A stretch of 64,000 nt of DNA from Sulfuritalea sp. (GCF_017302275.1 NZ_JAFLDR010000011.1:1-64000); one strand, 5' to 3'; shown: positions 1 to 7,332, counted from the stretch's first letter. Made by a program: numbers and translations. Notes: generated by a model not told the origin, from the sequence alone.

Positions 1-123
1 TGTCGTAGCATTCATTTGGACTTCCCCTTTCTGCACTTCAGATTGACTCACGAAAATTCAATCTTGGCACTTCGATGCCGGTCGGCCAACGCCGCCTGCG
101 GGATGTGGGAAGTCCCCTTTTTA

Positions 124-177
124 GTCATTCCACCGGACGCTGCGCGATGAAGCCGCGCAGCGCCTGTTACTTTGAAT
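124..177 (+). repeat. attC-like hairpin, upstream exon of the group II intron
   Basis: A perfect 9-bp stem (138-146 with 154-162) encloses a 7-nt loop, and a GTCATTCCA arm lies at 124-132. The same layout, arm and loop bases occur in the two more complete attC sites at 1587 and 3328, all in the same orientation. The terminal GTTRRRY core is missing because group II intron sequence begins directly at 178. Group IIC introns are known to insert beside attC or terminator hairpins. Calling it attC is an inference from similarity to the other two sites. Confidence 0.6.
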
Positions 178-962
178 GTGTGCGCCAGGCATGGCGCGTT
201 ACTTCGTCGGTGAAAGTCCGATGGCCAGGTATTGCAGAGCCGAAGGCAAGGAGAAGGGCAAGGGCGTTGCCGCGAGGCGGGGTCTGAAGGAAGCCCAATC
301 CAAAACTGCGGGACGATGAACAAAAACCGGATATGAGGCGTGATGCATTCGGGACGAGCGGGCACGTGACCGCGAAGTCCTCCATCTGCGGAGTAGGGTG
401 CATTTTGTAAATCCGGCGTCTATGCAGTGAAGGTAACGCGTCTTACCCTGGGAGATCTCCCCGGTGCTTCGGAGCATTGAAGCTGGGCGTCTGGCAACGG
501 CCGCTGAATACCGTGGAGAAGTCAGCAGAGGGCATAGTAGGCGACGCCACCGTCGAAGGCCCGAACGATGAAAGACGAAGGAGCGTGACGAAGAGAGACG
601 GGAACGCATCTGACCACCCGAGCAATCGGGCTGCGGCCATGCCGCAGGATGAACTTGTCGCTGGATCGTCAGGACAACCCGAGTCGATTCACACCCAAAC
701 GCTGTTTGCCCAAGTGCTGGACCGGGGCAATTTACAGCGTGCATTGAAGCAAGTGCGCCGGAACAAAGGCGCGCCGGGCATCGACGGCATGACGGTCGAT
801 GAACTGCCAAAGTACCTCAAACACCACTGGCTGGAAATTCGCGCCCAACTGGACGCTGGCAGTTACTGCCCGCAACCGGTGCTGCGCGTGGAAATCCCGA
901 AGGGCGACGGTAAAACCCGCCCCTTGGGCATCCCCACCGTGGTGGACCGCTTCATCCAGCAG
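178..962 (+). mobile_element. 5' part of a group IIC-like intron
   Basis: The segment opens with the GTGTG signature of group II intron 5' ends, contains the GTGAAAGTCC-type stretch seen in domain I, and leads into a maturase reading frame. It sits immediately after an attC hairpin, the known target of IIC-attC introns. Maturase similarity stops at about 962 and IS-like DNA begins. The rest of the maturase and most of domains IV-V are absent; a matching 3' tip lies at 2511-2569. The element cannot splice or move by itself as it stands. Confidence 0.75.
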
Positions 963-1052
963 AATGCACGGATGAATAGAGTTTTTCTACAGCCTCGTTC
1001 GGCCCCTCCAGTTCGCATTCGGAGTTGTTCTTGTCTAAGAACTACATTGTAG
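477..1052 (+). pseudogene. truncated group II intron reverse transcriptase/maturase
   Basis: The N-terminal part of a group II intron-encoded protein, which in full length is a reverse transcriptase/maturase that binds its own intron RNA. The visible part runs from the RT-0 region through NKGAPGIDGMTVDEL to GDGKTRPLGIPTVVDRFIQQ, which are classic RT-0 and RT-1 motifs. Homology ends after that motif near base 962, and the last 29 residues are unrelated read-through. The catalytic YADD block, the X domain and any DNA-binding domain are gone, so it is non-functional. The frame is open from 477; an internal ATG at 639 is an alternative start. Confidence 0.85.
963..996. mobile_element. terminal tip of an IS1182-like element
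   Basis: After the maturase breaks off, bases 981-996 (core TTTTTCTACAGC) match in inverted orientation the end of the IS1182-family remnant at 1654-1669, with 15 of 16 positions identical. The simplest reading is that this is the outer tip of a second, otherwise deleted copy whose body lay to the left. The two ends flank the BrnT/BrnA cassette. No transposase sequence is left here. Confidence 0.5.
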
Positions 1053-1065
1053 TTACACTGCGTAC

Positions 1066-1347
1066 ATGAGCGCACTTCACTTCGAGTGGGATGATCGGAA
1101 GGCTGTTGCGAACGCCAAGAAACATGGCGTGAGCTTCGATGAGGCCAAGTCCGTCTTCGTTGATGAGCGCGCCAAGCTGATCGACGATCCCGATCATTCA
1201 GAAGACGAAGACCGCTTTGTTCTTCTTGGCCTAAGCAGCGCGCTTCGCCTGCTGCTTGTCTGTCACTGCTATCGGAGCGAAAGCAACGTCATTCGCATCA
1301 TTTCCGCACGCAAGGCGACTGCCAAGGAATCCAAATCTTATCCTTAG
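1066..1347 (+). CDS. brnT: BrnT-family toxin (DUF497), cassette gene
   Basis: A 93-residue protein of the BrnT/DUF497 family, RelE-fold ribonucleases that block translation until neutralised by BrnA. The diagnostic start FEWDDRKAVANAKKHGVSF (residues 6-24), the central EDRFVLLGLS block and the C-terminal IRIISARKAT motif are all present at normal family length, so it appears intact. The brnA antitoxin follows 9 nt downstream on the same strand, the usual order for this system. The pair lies between two cassette-type boundaries and ends just before an attC site, so it is read as a toxin-antitoxin gene cassette that would stabilise the array. Confidence 0.88.
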   Translation: MSALHFEWDDRKAVANAKKHGVSFDEAKSVFVDERAKLIDDPDHSEDEDRFVLLGLSSALRLLLVCHCYRSESNVIRIISARKATAKESKSYP

Positions 1348-1356
1348 AGGTGCTAC

Positions 1357-1566
1357 ATGCGAAAAGAATACGACTTCTCCACTGCGAGGAAGAATCCATA
1401 CGCAGCACAACTCAAGAAGCAAATTACCATTCGGCTCGACGAAGAGTCCATCACGTACTTCAAGGCAATCTCTGAAGACGTAGGCATTCCGTACCAGAGC
1501 CTCATTAACTTGTACTTGAGGGACTGCGCTGCTTCTCATCGCAAACTCGATCTCAATTGGAAATAG
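1357..1566 (+). CDS. brnA: BrnA-type antitoxin
   Basis: A 69-residue protein with a short N-terminal toxin-binding tail (MRKEYDFSTARKNPYA) and a ribbon-helix-helix domain, seen as the KKQITIRLDEESITYFK strand-helix pair followed by GIPYQSLINLYLRD. In the family this protein binds BrnT tightly and the complex represses its own promoter. It is shorter than many BrnA proteins but covers the whole domain. It is preceded by a weak Shine-Dalgarno (TTAGAGG) and ends 20 nt before the attC site at 1587. Confidence 0.85.
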   Translation: MRKEYDFSTARKNPYAAQLKKQITIRLDEESITYFKAISEDVGIPYQSLINLYLRDCAASHRKLDLNWK

Positions 1567-1586
1567 GCGCGCTTGTTATTCGCGTG

Positions 1587-1656
1587 GCCGAACCCGTCGT
1601 TCCAGAGGACGCTGCGCGATAGAGCCACGCAGCACCTCTGAACTCCCACGTTGAAG
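1587..1656 (+). repeat. attC site of the BrnT/BrnA cassette
   Basis: The 5' core GCCGAAC (1587-1593) and a 3' core beginning GTTG (1650) bracket imperfectly complementary arms (GTCGTTCC against GAACTCCCAC) and a central GCTGCG/CGCAGC stem. This is the R''-L''-L'-R' layout of an integron attC. It closely resembles the site at 3328. Its 3' core (GTTGAAG) is off consensus at the end because the IS1182-like inverted repeat starts right there. Confidence 0.7.
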
Positions 1657-2510
1657 CTGTAGAAAAACCCCTTTTCATCCGCGAAAGCTCTCCTCAAATA
1701 GCGCGATTCCCATCGCGCCATTCGTCATTTCATCGTTTGAATTCTTGTCGCACCGTGTCGCCAGCGCCGACTTTCGTCAGGCGCCCCGCATCGGGTTCGC
1801 TCAGGGGCTTTCTGCCCCTCGCTCTCTACTGCGCCACCCCGTGGTGCGCCAGCTTCTCGATGTTGTGCACCAGGCAGTAGAGCTTCCACTGCGTATCGAC
1901 CTTCTTCTGCCCACGCAGGGTGAAGCGATCCAGCCCCTTGTTGTAGCGGAGGTTGCCAAACACCGGCTCGACCGTGGCGAAACGTCCGCCATACAGCGCC
2001 CGCCCGCGCGCCGAATCGATCGCCCGCCGCATCAGGTCGGCGCAGCTCACCTGGCCGCCGGGCGCCCGCCCACGGAAGAAGGACACCTGCCGTGCCGGCG
2101 TCGTGTCCGGCTTGCGCAGGCACTTCTCGCGCAAGGTGCAGGGCCCGCAATCGCGCAACGCCCCCTGGAACTTCACCGCCAGATGGCCGTTGTGCTTGCA
2201 GTTGGCTCCGTTCTGGTAGAGGAGCTTCCCCGCCGGACAGATGCAGGTGCCGGCCGCTGCGTCGTAGTCGAAGTCCCTGGGCCGGTAATGGCCGGCGCCC
2301 TTCGTCGGATGCGCCTTGTCGCAGAGCGGATCGGGCAGCGCCTTGTATTTCCCCTGGCCCCGAAGCGTTCATCGCGCTTCCTCATCTGGTTGTCCGCGAT
2401 CCGCGCCGGGCGGGCCTGCGCGGCCAGTGCCTTGAGGTTGGCATCCGAGTGGTGGCCGGCGTCCGCCGTGATCAGCGTGTCGGGCGTGCACAGCGCCGTG
2501 GCGGCCTCGA
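1654..2510 (-). mobile_element. IS1182-family insertion sequence remnant (3' half)
   Basis: The element begins with an inverted-repeat-like end (CTGTAGAAAAACC, from about 1657) and extends to about 2510, where it is cut abruptly against group II intron sequence. It carries only the C-terminal half of the transposase, on the minus strand. A full IS1182-type element is about 1.6-1.9 kb, so roughly half is missing, including the 5' end and promoter side. It is fossil DNA. Confidence 0.75.
1826..2510 (-). pseudogene. IS1182-family transposase, truncated and frameshifted
   Basis: Two minus-strand frames together give the C-terminal half of a DDE transposase. The first (about 2510 to 2350) holds TLITADAGHHSDANLKAL, with the second catalytic Asp, then ADNQMRKRDERF. 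The second (from about 2350 to 1826) continues with the cysteine-rich block and FATVEPVFGNLRYNKG, with the catalytic Glu, and ends in a normal C-terminus. Between TTC and GGCCAGG near 2350 the reading frame slips by one base. The N-terminal half with the first Asp is absent. It cannot encode a working enzyme. Confidence 0.85.
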
Positions 2511-2569
2511 CCCGTGCGTCCGGTGGTGTGGGAGGGGGGGGAGCCGTGAGGCTTCTCCCTGTCCCGATT
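2511..2569 (+). mobile_element. 3' tip of a group II intron (end of domain V, domain VI)
   Basis: The plus strand shows the 3' strand of a domain V-like helix (CCGTGCGTCCGGTGGTGTGG), then a G-rich/C-rich hairpin closed by AGCC-GTGA-GGCT, then CCCGATT. That is the usual order at bacterial group II intron 3' ends. It has the same orientation as the 5' part at 178-962, so the two are best read as the ends of one intron split by later rearrangement. The 5' strand of domain V with the catalytic triad is missing. Confidence 0.65.
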
Positions 2570-2581
2570 GGACGTATAGAG

Positions 2582-2836
2582 TCAGTAGTGGAACCGAAGT
2601 TGCACGATTTCCAGCGCATCATTCACGACGCGATACACCATGCGATGTTCATCAGTAATCCGTCGCGACCAGAAGCCCGATAGCGCGTGCTTCAGCGGCT
2701 CTGGCTTACCCACGCCGCTAAATGGTTCACGTTGTGTTTCCCGAATCAGTTTGTTGATCCGCTCCACCATGCGCTTGTCTTGCCTTTGCCAATACAGGTA
2801 GTCTTCCCATGCCTCGTCTGCGAAGATCAGCTTCAC
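2582..2836 (-). CDS. yoeB: YoeB-type mRNA interferase toxin
   Basis: An 84-residue RelE-superfamily toxin of the YoeB/Txe type, which cleaves mRNA on the ribosome. Family landmarks are all visible: AWEDYLYWQRQDKRMVERIN, the PFSGVGKPEPLKHALSGFWSRRI block, and the C-terminal RMVYRV and ending FHY with the functionally important His and Tyr. Length is typical. It overlaps the upstream yefM gene by 4 nt (ATGA type), consistent with coupled translation. It lies on the minus strand inside a cassette array, which is common for toxin-antitoxin cassettes that bring their own promoter. Confidence 0.92.
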   Translation of the reverse strand: MKLIFADEAWEDYLYWQRQDKRMVERINKLIRETQREPFSGVGKPEPLKHALSGFWSRRITDEHRMVYRVVNDALEIVQLRFHY

Positions 2837-3084
2837 TTCGTCAGCTTCCGCTCAACGCCCTTACCTCCGTTCAGTTGCGCAACGGCGGAGAGAAGTCGCT
2901 TGGCGTTGGCGGGAGTGCGCAAGAGGTAGGCTGTTTCCTCAAGCGCTTTGAAATCTTCGAGCGAGAGCATCACAACGGACTGTTCTCCGTTGCGCGTGAT
3001 AATCAAAGCTTCGTGGTCATTGCAAACCCTATCCATTGCGCTGGCGAGGTTTGCGCGAACCGTGGTGTAGGTAATCGCGTCCAT
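2833..3084 (-). CDS. yefM: YefM-type antitoxin
   Basis: An 83-residue antitoxin of the YefM/Phd family. The N-terminal DNA-binding fold is recognisable in ITYTTVRANLASAMDRV and ITRNGEQSVVMLSLEDF; the C-terminal part wraps the toxin. The start at 3084 is preceded by AAGGAGAAG, a strong ribosome site. An upstream in-frame extension exists but has no support. The gene lies first in the operon, as usual, and a TGTACA-centred palindrome just upstream is the expected autorepression site. Confidence 0.92.
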   Translation of the reverse strand: MDAITYTTVRANLASAMDRVCNDHEALIITRNGEQSVVMLSLEDFKALEETAYLLRTPANAKRLLSAVAQLNGGKGVERKLTK

Positions 3085-3106
3085 GGGCTTCTCCTTGAAT
3101 GTACGT

Positions 3107-3122
3107 GTTACTGTACAGTAAC
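3107..3122. promoter_or_regulatory. palindromic operator for YefM-YoeB
   Basis: GTTACTGTACAGTAAC is a perfect 16-bp palindrome 22 nt upstream of the yefM start. YefM-type repressors are known to recognise TGTACA hexamers at the centre of palindromes, and that hexamer is exactly at the centre here (3112-3117). Assignment as the autoregulatory operator is an inference from position and motif. Confidence 0.75.
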
Positions 3123-3127
3123 GTGGG

Positions 3128-3325
3128 CTAGGTGTCCAGTATCGCCAAGACGTCCAAGCCGCACGCCTTGCTGAACGCGACGTAAAAGCCGTACACGGCG
3201 ACGTCACTGCGCTACTCAACGCTGGCGTGCTTAACAAGACGGAGGACGGCCACATTGTTTTCCCATACGATGCTGTGAAAGTTGAGATTTTCTGTTACGG
3301 GCTGCATGGCGTGACTGCATTTCAG
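3128..3325 (+). pseudogene. fragment of a winged-helix (COG4190-like) antitoxin/regulator
   Basis: The plus-strand frame shows a helix-turn-helix segment AERDVKAVHGDVTALLNAGV followed by a wing, KTEDGHIVFPYDAVKVEI. This is the C-terminal pattern of COG4190-type predicted regulators that act as antitoxins. No plausible start codon or N-terminal half is visible, because the fragment abuts the yefM promoter. The frame runs on into the attC site without an early stop. It looks like the tail of an older cassette gene cut off by arrival of the YefM/YoeB segment. Confidence 0.6.
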
Positions 3326-3327
3326 GG

Positions 3328-3397
3328 GCCGAACCCGTCGTTCCAGGGGGCGCGCCGCGATGAAGCTGCGTCGCGCCCCGGAACTTCGACGTTGGGC
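3328..3397 (+). repeat. attC site, last of the array
   Basis: This is the best-preserved attC of the window: a GCCGAAC 5' core (3328-3334), a GTTGGGC 3' core (3391-3397) complementary to it except at one position, arms GTCGTTCC and GGAACTTCGAC with unpaired bases, and a central stem (GGGGCGCG with CGCGCCCC). The 70-bp length is in the normal range. The 3' core marks the right-hand end of the array, and no further cassette features follow. Confidence 0.8.
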
Positions 3398-3515
3398 CTG
3401 ACACTTGGCGATGGACGCTCAGTCCCGTGGGGCGCCGACTTTCGAAACGGGCAGCGGCGCGTTCCGCGTGCATCCGGCAGCGGGTAAAATTATAAAAAAA
3501 CATGAGGGGAGCGCC

Positions 3516-3800
3516 ATGAGGTATCGGATCGAGAAGCAGGGCGACGAGGTCGTCATCAGCTTCGAGGAGGTCGGCGGCGAGGCGCGGGAGGTGATCGCCG
3601 CGATCGACCGTTGCCGGCATGGCGCGCCGGCCTGCGCCGCAGGCGAGTGCGCCAGGATCGGCGAGTTGGGCACGCAGGGTGAAGGTGTCGCCATGGCGGT
3701 GCGCCTCAAGCCGCGCGCCGACACGGAGTTGGATGTGGCCAGCCTCGGCGAGTGCCTGAAGTACCATTTGCCGAAGCTGATGGGCACTGCATGCCGGTGA
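3516..3800 (+). CDS. small conserved-looking hypothetical protein
   Basis: A 94-residue soluble protein of unknown function. The ATG at 3516 is chosen because AGGGGAG lies 5 nt upstream; a longer frame from 3405 has no ribosome site. Features visible are a strand-rich start (MRYRIEKQGDEVVISFEEVGG), a helix AREVIAAIDRC, and a cysteine cluster CRHGAPACAAGEC that could bind a metal or form disulfides. There is no signal peptide or membrane segment. I do not recognise the family. It lies between the end of the cassette array and a secreted hydrolase. Confidence 0.55.
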   Translation: MRYRIEKQGDEVVISFEEVGGEAREVIAAIDRCRHGAPACAAGECARIGELGTQGEGVAMAVRLKPRADTELDVASLGECLKYHLPKLMGTACR

Positions 3801-3848
3801 AAGGCCGGCGCCCCATCGGGGCTCGCTTCGGTTGCTGACAACAGGGCG

Positions 3849-4724
3849 ATGGGCATCGGACTCCTTCGCGTCGGGATCGAGACCGTGTGGCGGGCGCTAC
3901 TGCTGTCGGTTTTCCTTTCCGTCGCCGCGGCGGCGCAGACGGGAACGGATGCGGTGGCCGATCCGAACAGCGTGCTGGCCAACGAGATCGTGGGCGTCAC
4001 ACGCGGCGATTACAGCATTTCCGGGCTGGTGACGCGGCGGCCCGAGGCGAAGGTTTTCAAGCACGGCATCGCGCTGTTTCCCGGCTATCCGTCCATCATG
4101 AAACTGCGCGAGGAGGCGGGGCAGCCGCGCTTCGAACTGGGCGGCAATTTCCTGATCCGCGCGCGGCGCCACTGGGTGGACGCGGACACGCTGGTGATTT
4201 CGGTCGATGCGCCGTCCGACGAGTGGCGCAGCTTCAGCCAGTTGTTCCGCGCGCAGCCGCGCTACGGCGCCGACGTGGCGGCGCTGCTGACCGAGGCCGG
4301 GCGCCGCTACGGCATCGCGCAGTGGACCCTGGTCGGCCACAGCGAAGGCACGGTGAGCGCGTTCCACGCCGCGCGAATGAACCCCGCGCTGGCGCCGCGG
4401 CTGATCCTGACGGCGTCGCTGATGGTGGCGGGTCGCAACGGGCCGGGGCTTTCCGGCGTGGCCTGGAACGAACTGTCGTCGCGCCTGCTGTGGGTGCACC
4501 ATGCCGACGATCCCTGCGCCTACACGCCTTATCACGAGGCGCGGCGCGTCGCCGAACTGACGCACGGCCCGCTGTTGACGGTACGCGGCGGCGGGCCGGC
4601 GCGCAGTGCGCCCTGCGAGGCGCGCAGCGCGCATGGCTTCGTCGGCGTCGAACGCGAGACGGTGGCGGCGATGCTGGAGTGGGTGCGGACCGGGCAGGTA
4701 CCGGCCGAGGTGGGCGGGAAGTAA
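3849..4724 (+). CDS. secreted alpha/beta-fold hydrolase
   Basis: A 291-residue protein with an N-terminal signal peptide (hydrophobic run WRALLLSVFLSVAAAAQ, residues 15-31), so it is probably periplasmic. The nucleophile elbow is VGHSEG with the serine near residue 165; the catalytic His is likely in SAHGFVG close to the C-terminus, and an Asp in HADDPC is a candidate acid. The substrate cannot be named: it could be an ester, a lipid or a peptide. It is transcribed toward glnD, with 29 nt between the convergent ends. Confidence 0.75.
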   Translation: MGIGLLRVGIETVWRALLLSVFLSVAAAAQTGTDAVADPNSVLANEIVGVTRGDYSISGLVTRRPEAKVFKHGIALFPGYPSIMKLREEAGQPRFELGGNFLIRARRHWVDADTLVISVDAPSDEWRSFSQLFRAQPRYGADVAALLTEAGRRYGIAQWTLVGHSEGTVSAFHAARMNPALAPRLILTASLMVAGRNGPGLSGVAWNELSSRLLWVHHADDPCAYTPYHEARRVAELTHGPLLTVRGGGPARSAPCEARSAHGFVGVERETVAAMLEWVRTGQVPAEVGGK

Positions 4725-4753
4725 GGCGAAGGCGCGCGCGGCGCGTCGTCCGC

Positions 4754-7327
4754 TCAGATCTGCAGCACGGCCAGCAGGTCCTGTTCCAGGCGGACCAGCG
4801 TGGCGGTCTGCGCCAGTTCCTTGCCGCTGATGAGGAAGACGTCCTCGACGCGTTCGCCCAGCGTGGCGATCTTGGCGGTGTGCAGCGTGATGCGGTGCTG
4901 GCCGAGGACGCGGGCGATGGCGTAGAGCAGGCCGGGCCGATCGGCGGCGGTGATCGACATCAGGTACTGGCTGCCGCGTTCGTCGGCGCGGATCTCGACT
5001 TCGGGCGCCACCGGGAAATGCCGCACCAGGCGCGACAGTCGCCCGCCGAGCGCGGCCGGCAGTTGCGGCTGCGCGACGAGCAGTTCGGTGATGTCGTGTT
5101 CGATGAGGCCGATCATGTCGCGATAGGCCTGGCTGGCGTCGAAGGCGAAGACGACGAAGCTGTCGAGTGCGTAGCCGTGGCGCGTGGTGTGGATCTTGGC
5201 ATCGACGATGCTGTAGCCGAGCCGGGCGAAGAAACCGCAGAGGCGGGCGAAGAGCAGTTCCTGGTCGCGCACGTAGACCATCACCTGCAGGCCGTCGCCC
5301 ATGGGGTTGAGCCGCGCCCGCACCACCGGCTTCTCGGTCGACGGGCAGTGGTAGAGGATGCGCGCGTGCCAGGCGATTTCGTCGGCGGCGTGGCGCATGA
5401 AGTAGCCGGTGTCGAGCTGCTGCCACAATTGGTCTTCGATATCGGGCCGCAGGCCGTGGTAGCGCAGGACGCGGAGCGCTTCTTCCTGCCTTTCGGCGAC
5501 GCCGGAGAGCTGCAGCACGGAGCTGCCCTTGAGCACGTTGGCGGTCATGCGGAACAGGTCTTCGAGCAGCTTGCCTTTCCACGAGTTCCACACCTTTGGG
5601 CTGGTGCCGCGAATGTCGGCGACGGTGAGCAGATAGAGCGCGGTAAGGCGGCGCAGGTCGCCGACGCGCGTGGCGAAGGCGAGCACGACTTCGGGATCGG
5701 CCAGGTCCTGTTTTTGCGCTACCTGCGACATGCTGAGGTGCTGTTCGACAAGGAACACCACCAGGTCGGCGTCGGCGTCGACGATACCGTGGTCCTTGCA
5801 GAAGCGCGCCGCATCCTTCTTGCCGAGTTGCGAATGATCGCCGCCGCGGCCCTTGGCGATGTCGTGGAACAGCGCGGCGATGTAGAGCAGCCAGCGCTTG
5901 TCGAAGCCGACCATCAGGCGCGAGCAGAAGGGATACTCGTGGGCGAGTTCGGGCATGGCGAAGCGGCGCAGGTTGCGCATCACCTGCAGGATGTGCTGGT
6001 CGACGGTGTAGACGTGGAACAGGTCGTGCTGCATCTGGCCGACGATCTTGCCGAAAGCGGGCAGGTAGCGGCCGAGGATGTCGAACTGGTTCAGGCGTCG
6101 CAGCGGGTGGATCAGGTGCTTCTGCTGGAACAGCTTGAGGAACAGGTCGCGGTTCTGCGGATCGCGGCGGAAGGCGGCGTCGATGGAGCCCTGCGCGCGC
6201 CACAGGGCGCGCATGGTGCGCGGGGTCATGCCCTTGAGCTCCGAGCGTTGCATCTGCAGCAGGAAGCATTCGAGGATGGCGCGCGGATTGCGCTGGAAGA
6301 CGTCCTCCTCACGCACGTCGAGCAGGTCGCGCACCAGCTGGAAATGCTCGTTGATGACGATGGGGGGGCCTTGCCGGGGCGGCATCAGCCGGTCGGTCAG
6401 CACCTGCATCAGCAGCGTGTTGAGTTGTGTCACCAGTTTGGCGTTACGGAAATAATGCTGCATCAGCACTTCGGAGGCGCGCTTGGCCGCGGTGGCGGCC
6501 ATGCCCATCGCCGCGGCGAGCTTCTCCTGGTGGTCGAACAGCAGGCGATCCTCGCGCCGGCCGGCGAGCAGGTGCAGCTGGATGCGCAGGTCGGACAACT
6601 GCCGGTCGGCGAGTTCCAGCTGGCGCACCTCGGGCATGGTGATGAGGTCGGCGTCGGCCAGCGACTTCCAGTCGTCGCCGATGCCCGATGCGCGCGCCAC
6701 CCAGAGGATCACCTGCAGGTCGCGGATGCCGCCCGGGCTTTCCTTGCAGTTGGGTTCCAGGCTGTAGGGGGTTTCGTTGAACTTGGCGTAGCGCTCGGAC
6801 TGCTCCAGCTGCTTGGCCTGGAAGAACAGCGCGGGTTGCAGCGTCGCGTCGTAGCACTGCTCGAATTCGGCGTAGAGCGTCCGCGCGCCGGCCAGGTAGC
6901 GGGCTTCGAGCAGCGAAGTCTGCACCGTGATGTCGCGTTCGGCCTCGTCGAGGCACTGGTCGATGCTGCGCACGCTGTGGCCGATGTCGAGGCCGATGTC
7001 CCAGAGCAGTCCGATCAGTTGTTCGAGCCGCGGTGCGGCCGTGGATTCCGTTTCCGTATGGCGCTGGTCGGGGACCAGGATCAGCAGGTCGACGTCGGAG
7101 CCGGGATAGAGCTGGCCGCGCCCGTAGCCGCCGACAGCCACCAGCGCATAGTCCTCGGGCATCGCAAGCGCGTCCCAGACGTCGTGCAGCACGCCGTCGA
7201 CGAGCGCGGCGCGGCCGGCCAGCAGTGCGCCGCCATGCCCGGTGCGGCGCCATTCGGCGACCAGTTCCTGCTGCCCTTCGACCAGGCGGCGGCGGGTGGT
7301 CGCGGCCAGTTCGCGAAGTTCGCTCAA
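4754..7327 (-). CDS. glnD: bifunctional PII uridylyltransferase/uridylyl-removing enzyme
   Basis: An 857-residue GlnD, the glutamine sensor that adds or removes UMP on PII proteins and so sets nitrogen assimilation. Domains in order are the nucleotidyltransferase domain with GGYGRGQLYPGSDVD (residues 66-80, metal-binding Asp pair), a helical linker, the HD hydrolase domain with LFHDIAKGRGGDHS, and two C-terminal ACT domains (one begins VMVYVRDQELLFARL, the other YLMSITAADRPGLLYAIARV). The full normal length is present. The start codon is TTG, preceded by an AGGCGG ribosome site. It lies downstream of map on the same strand, the usual betaproteobacterial arrangement, but a hairpin and a repeat separate the two. 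Confidence 0.97.
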   Translation of the reverse strand: MSELRELAATTRRRLVEGQQELVAEWRRTGHGGALLAGRAALVDGVLHDVWDALAMPEDYALVAVGGYGRGQLYPGSDVDLLILVPDQRHTETESTAAPRLEQLIGLLWDIGLDIGHSVRSIDQCLDEAERDITVQTSLLEARYLAGARTLYAEFEQCYDATLQPALFFQAKQLEQSERYAKFNETPYSLEPNCKESPGGIRDLQVILWVARASGIGDDWKSLADADLITMPEVRQLELADRQLSDLRIQLHLLAGRREDRLLFDHQEKLAAAMGMAATAAKRASEVLMQHYFRNAKLVTQLNTLLMQVLTDRLMPPRQGPPIVINEHFQLVRDLLDVREEDVFQRNPRAILECFLLQMQRSELKGMTPRTMRALWRAQGSIDAAFRRDPQNRDLFLKLFQQKHLIHPLRRLNQFDILGRYLPAFGKIVGQMQHDLFHVYTVDQHILQVMRNLRRFAMPELAHEYPFCSRLMVGFDKRWLLYIAALFHDIAKGRGGDHSQLGKKDAARFCKDHGIVDADADLVVFLVEQHLSMSQVAQKQDLADPEVVLAFATRVGDLRRLTALYLLTVADIRGTSPKVWNSWKGKLLEDLFRMTANVLKGSSVLQLSGVAERQEEALRVLRYHGLRPDIEDQLWQQLDTGYFMRHAADEIAWHARILYHCPSTEKPVVRARLNPMGDGLQVMVYVRDQELLFARLCGFFARLGYSIVDAKIHTTRHGYALDSFVVFAFDASQAYRDMIGLIEHDITELLVAQPQLPAALGGRLSRLVRHFPVAPEVEIRADERGSQYLMSITAADRPGLLYAIARVLGQHRITLHTAKIATLGERVEDVFLISGKELAQTATLVRLEQDLLAVLQI

Positions 7328-7332
7328 TTGAC

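Noticed and set aside
1-123. A cassette gene or complete attC in the first 120 bases
   Set aside because: Only a weak 9-bp inverted repeat (18-26 with 107-115) is seen; no frame has a start, a motif or a ribosome site.
1725-2372. A 215-codon minus-strand frame over the IS remnant
   Set aside because: It is an alternative frame of the decayed transposase; the DDE motifs lie in the other frames.
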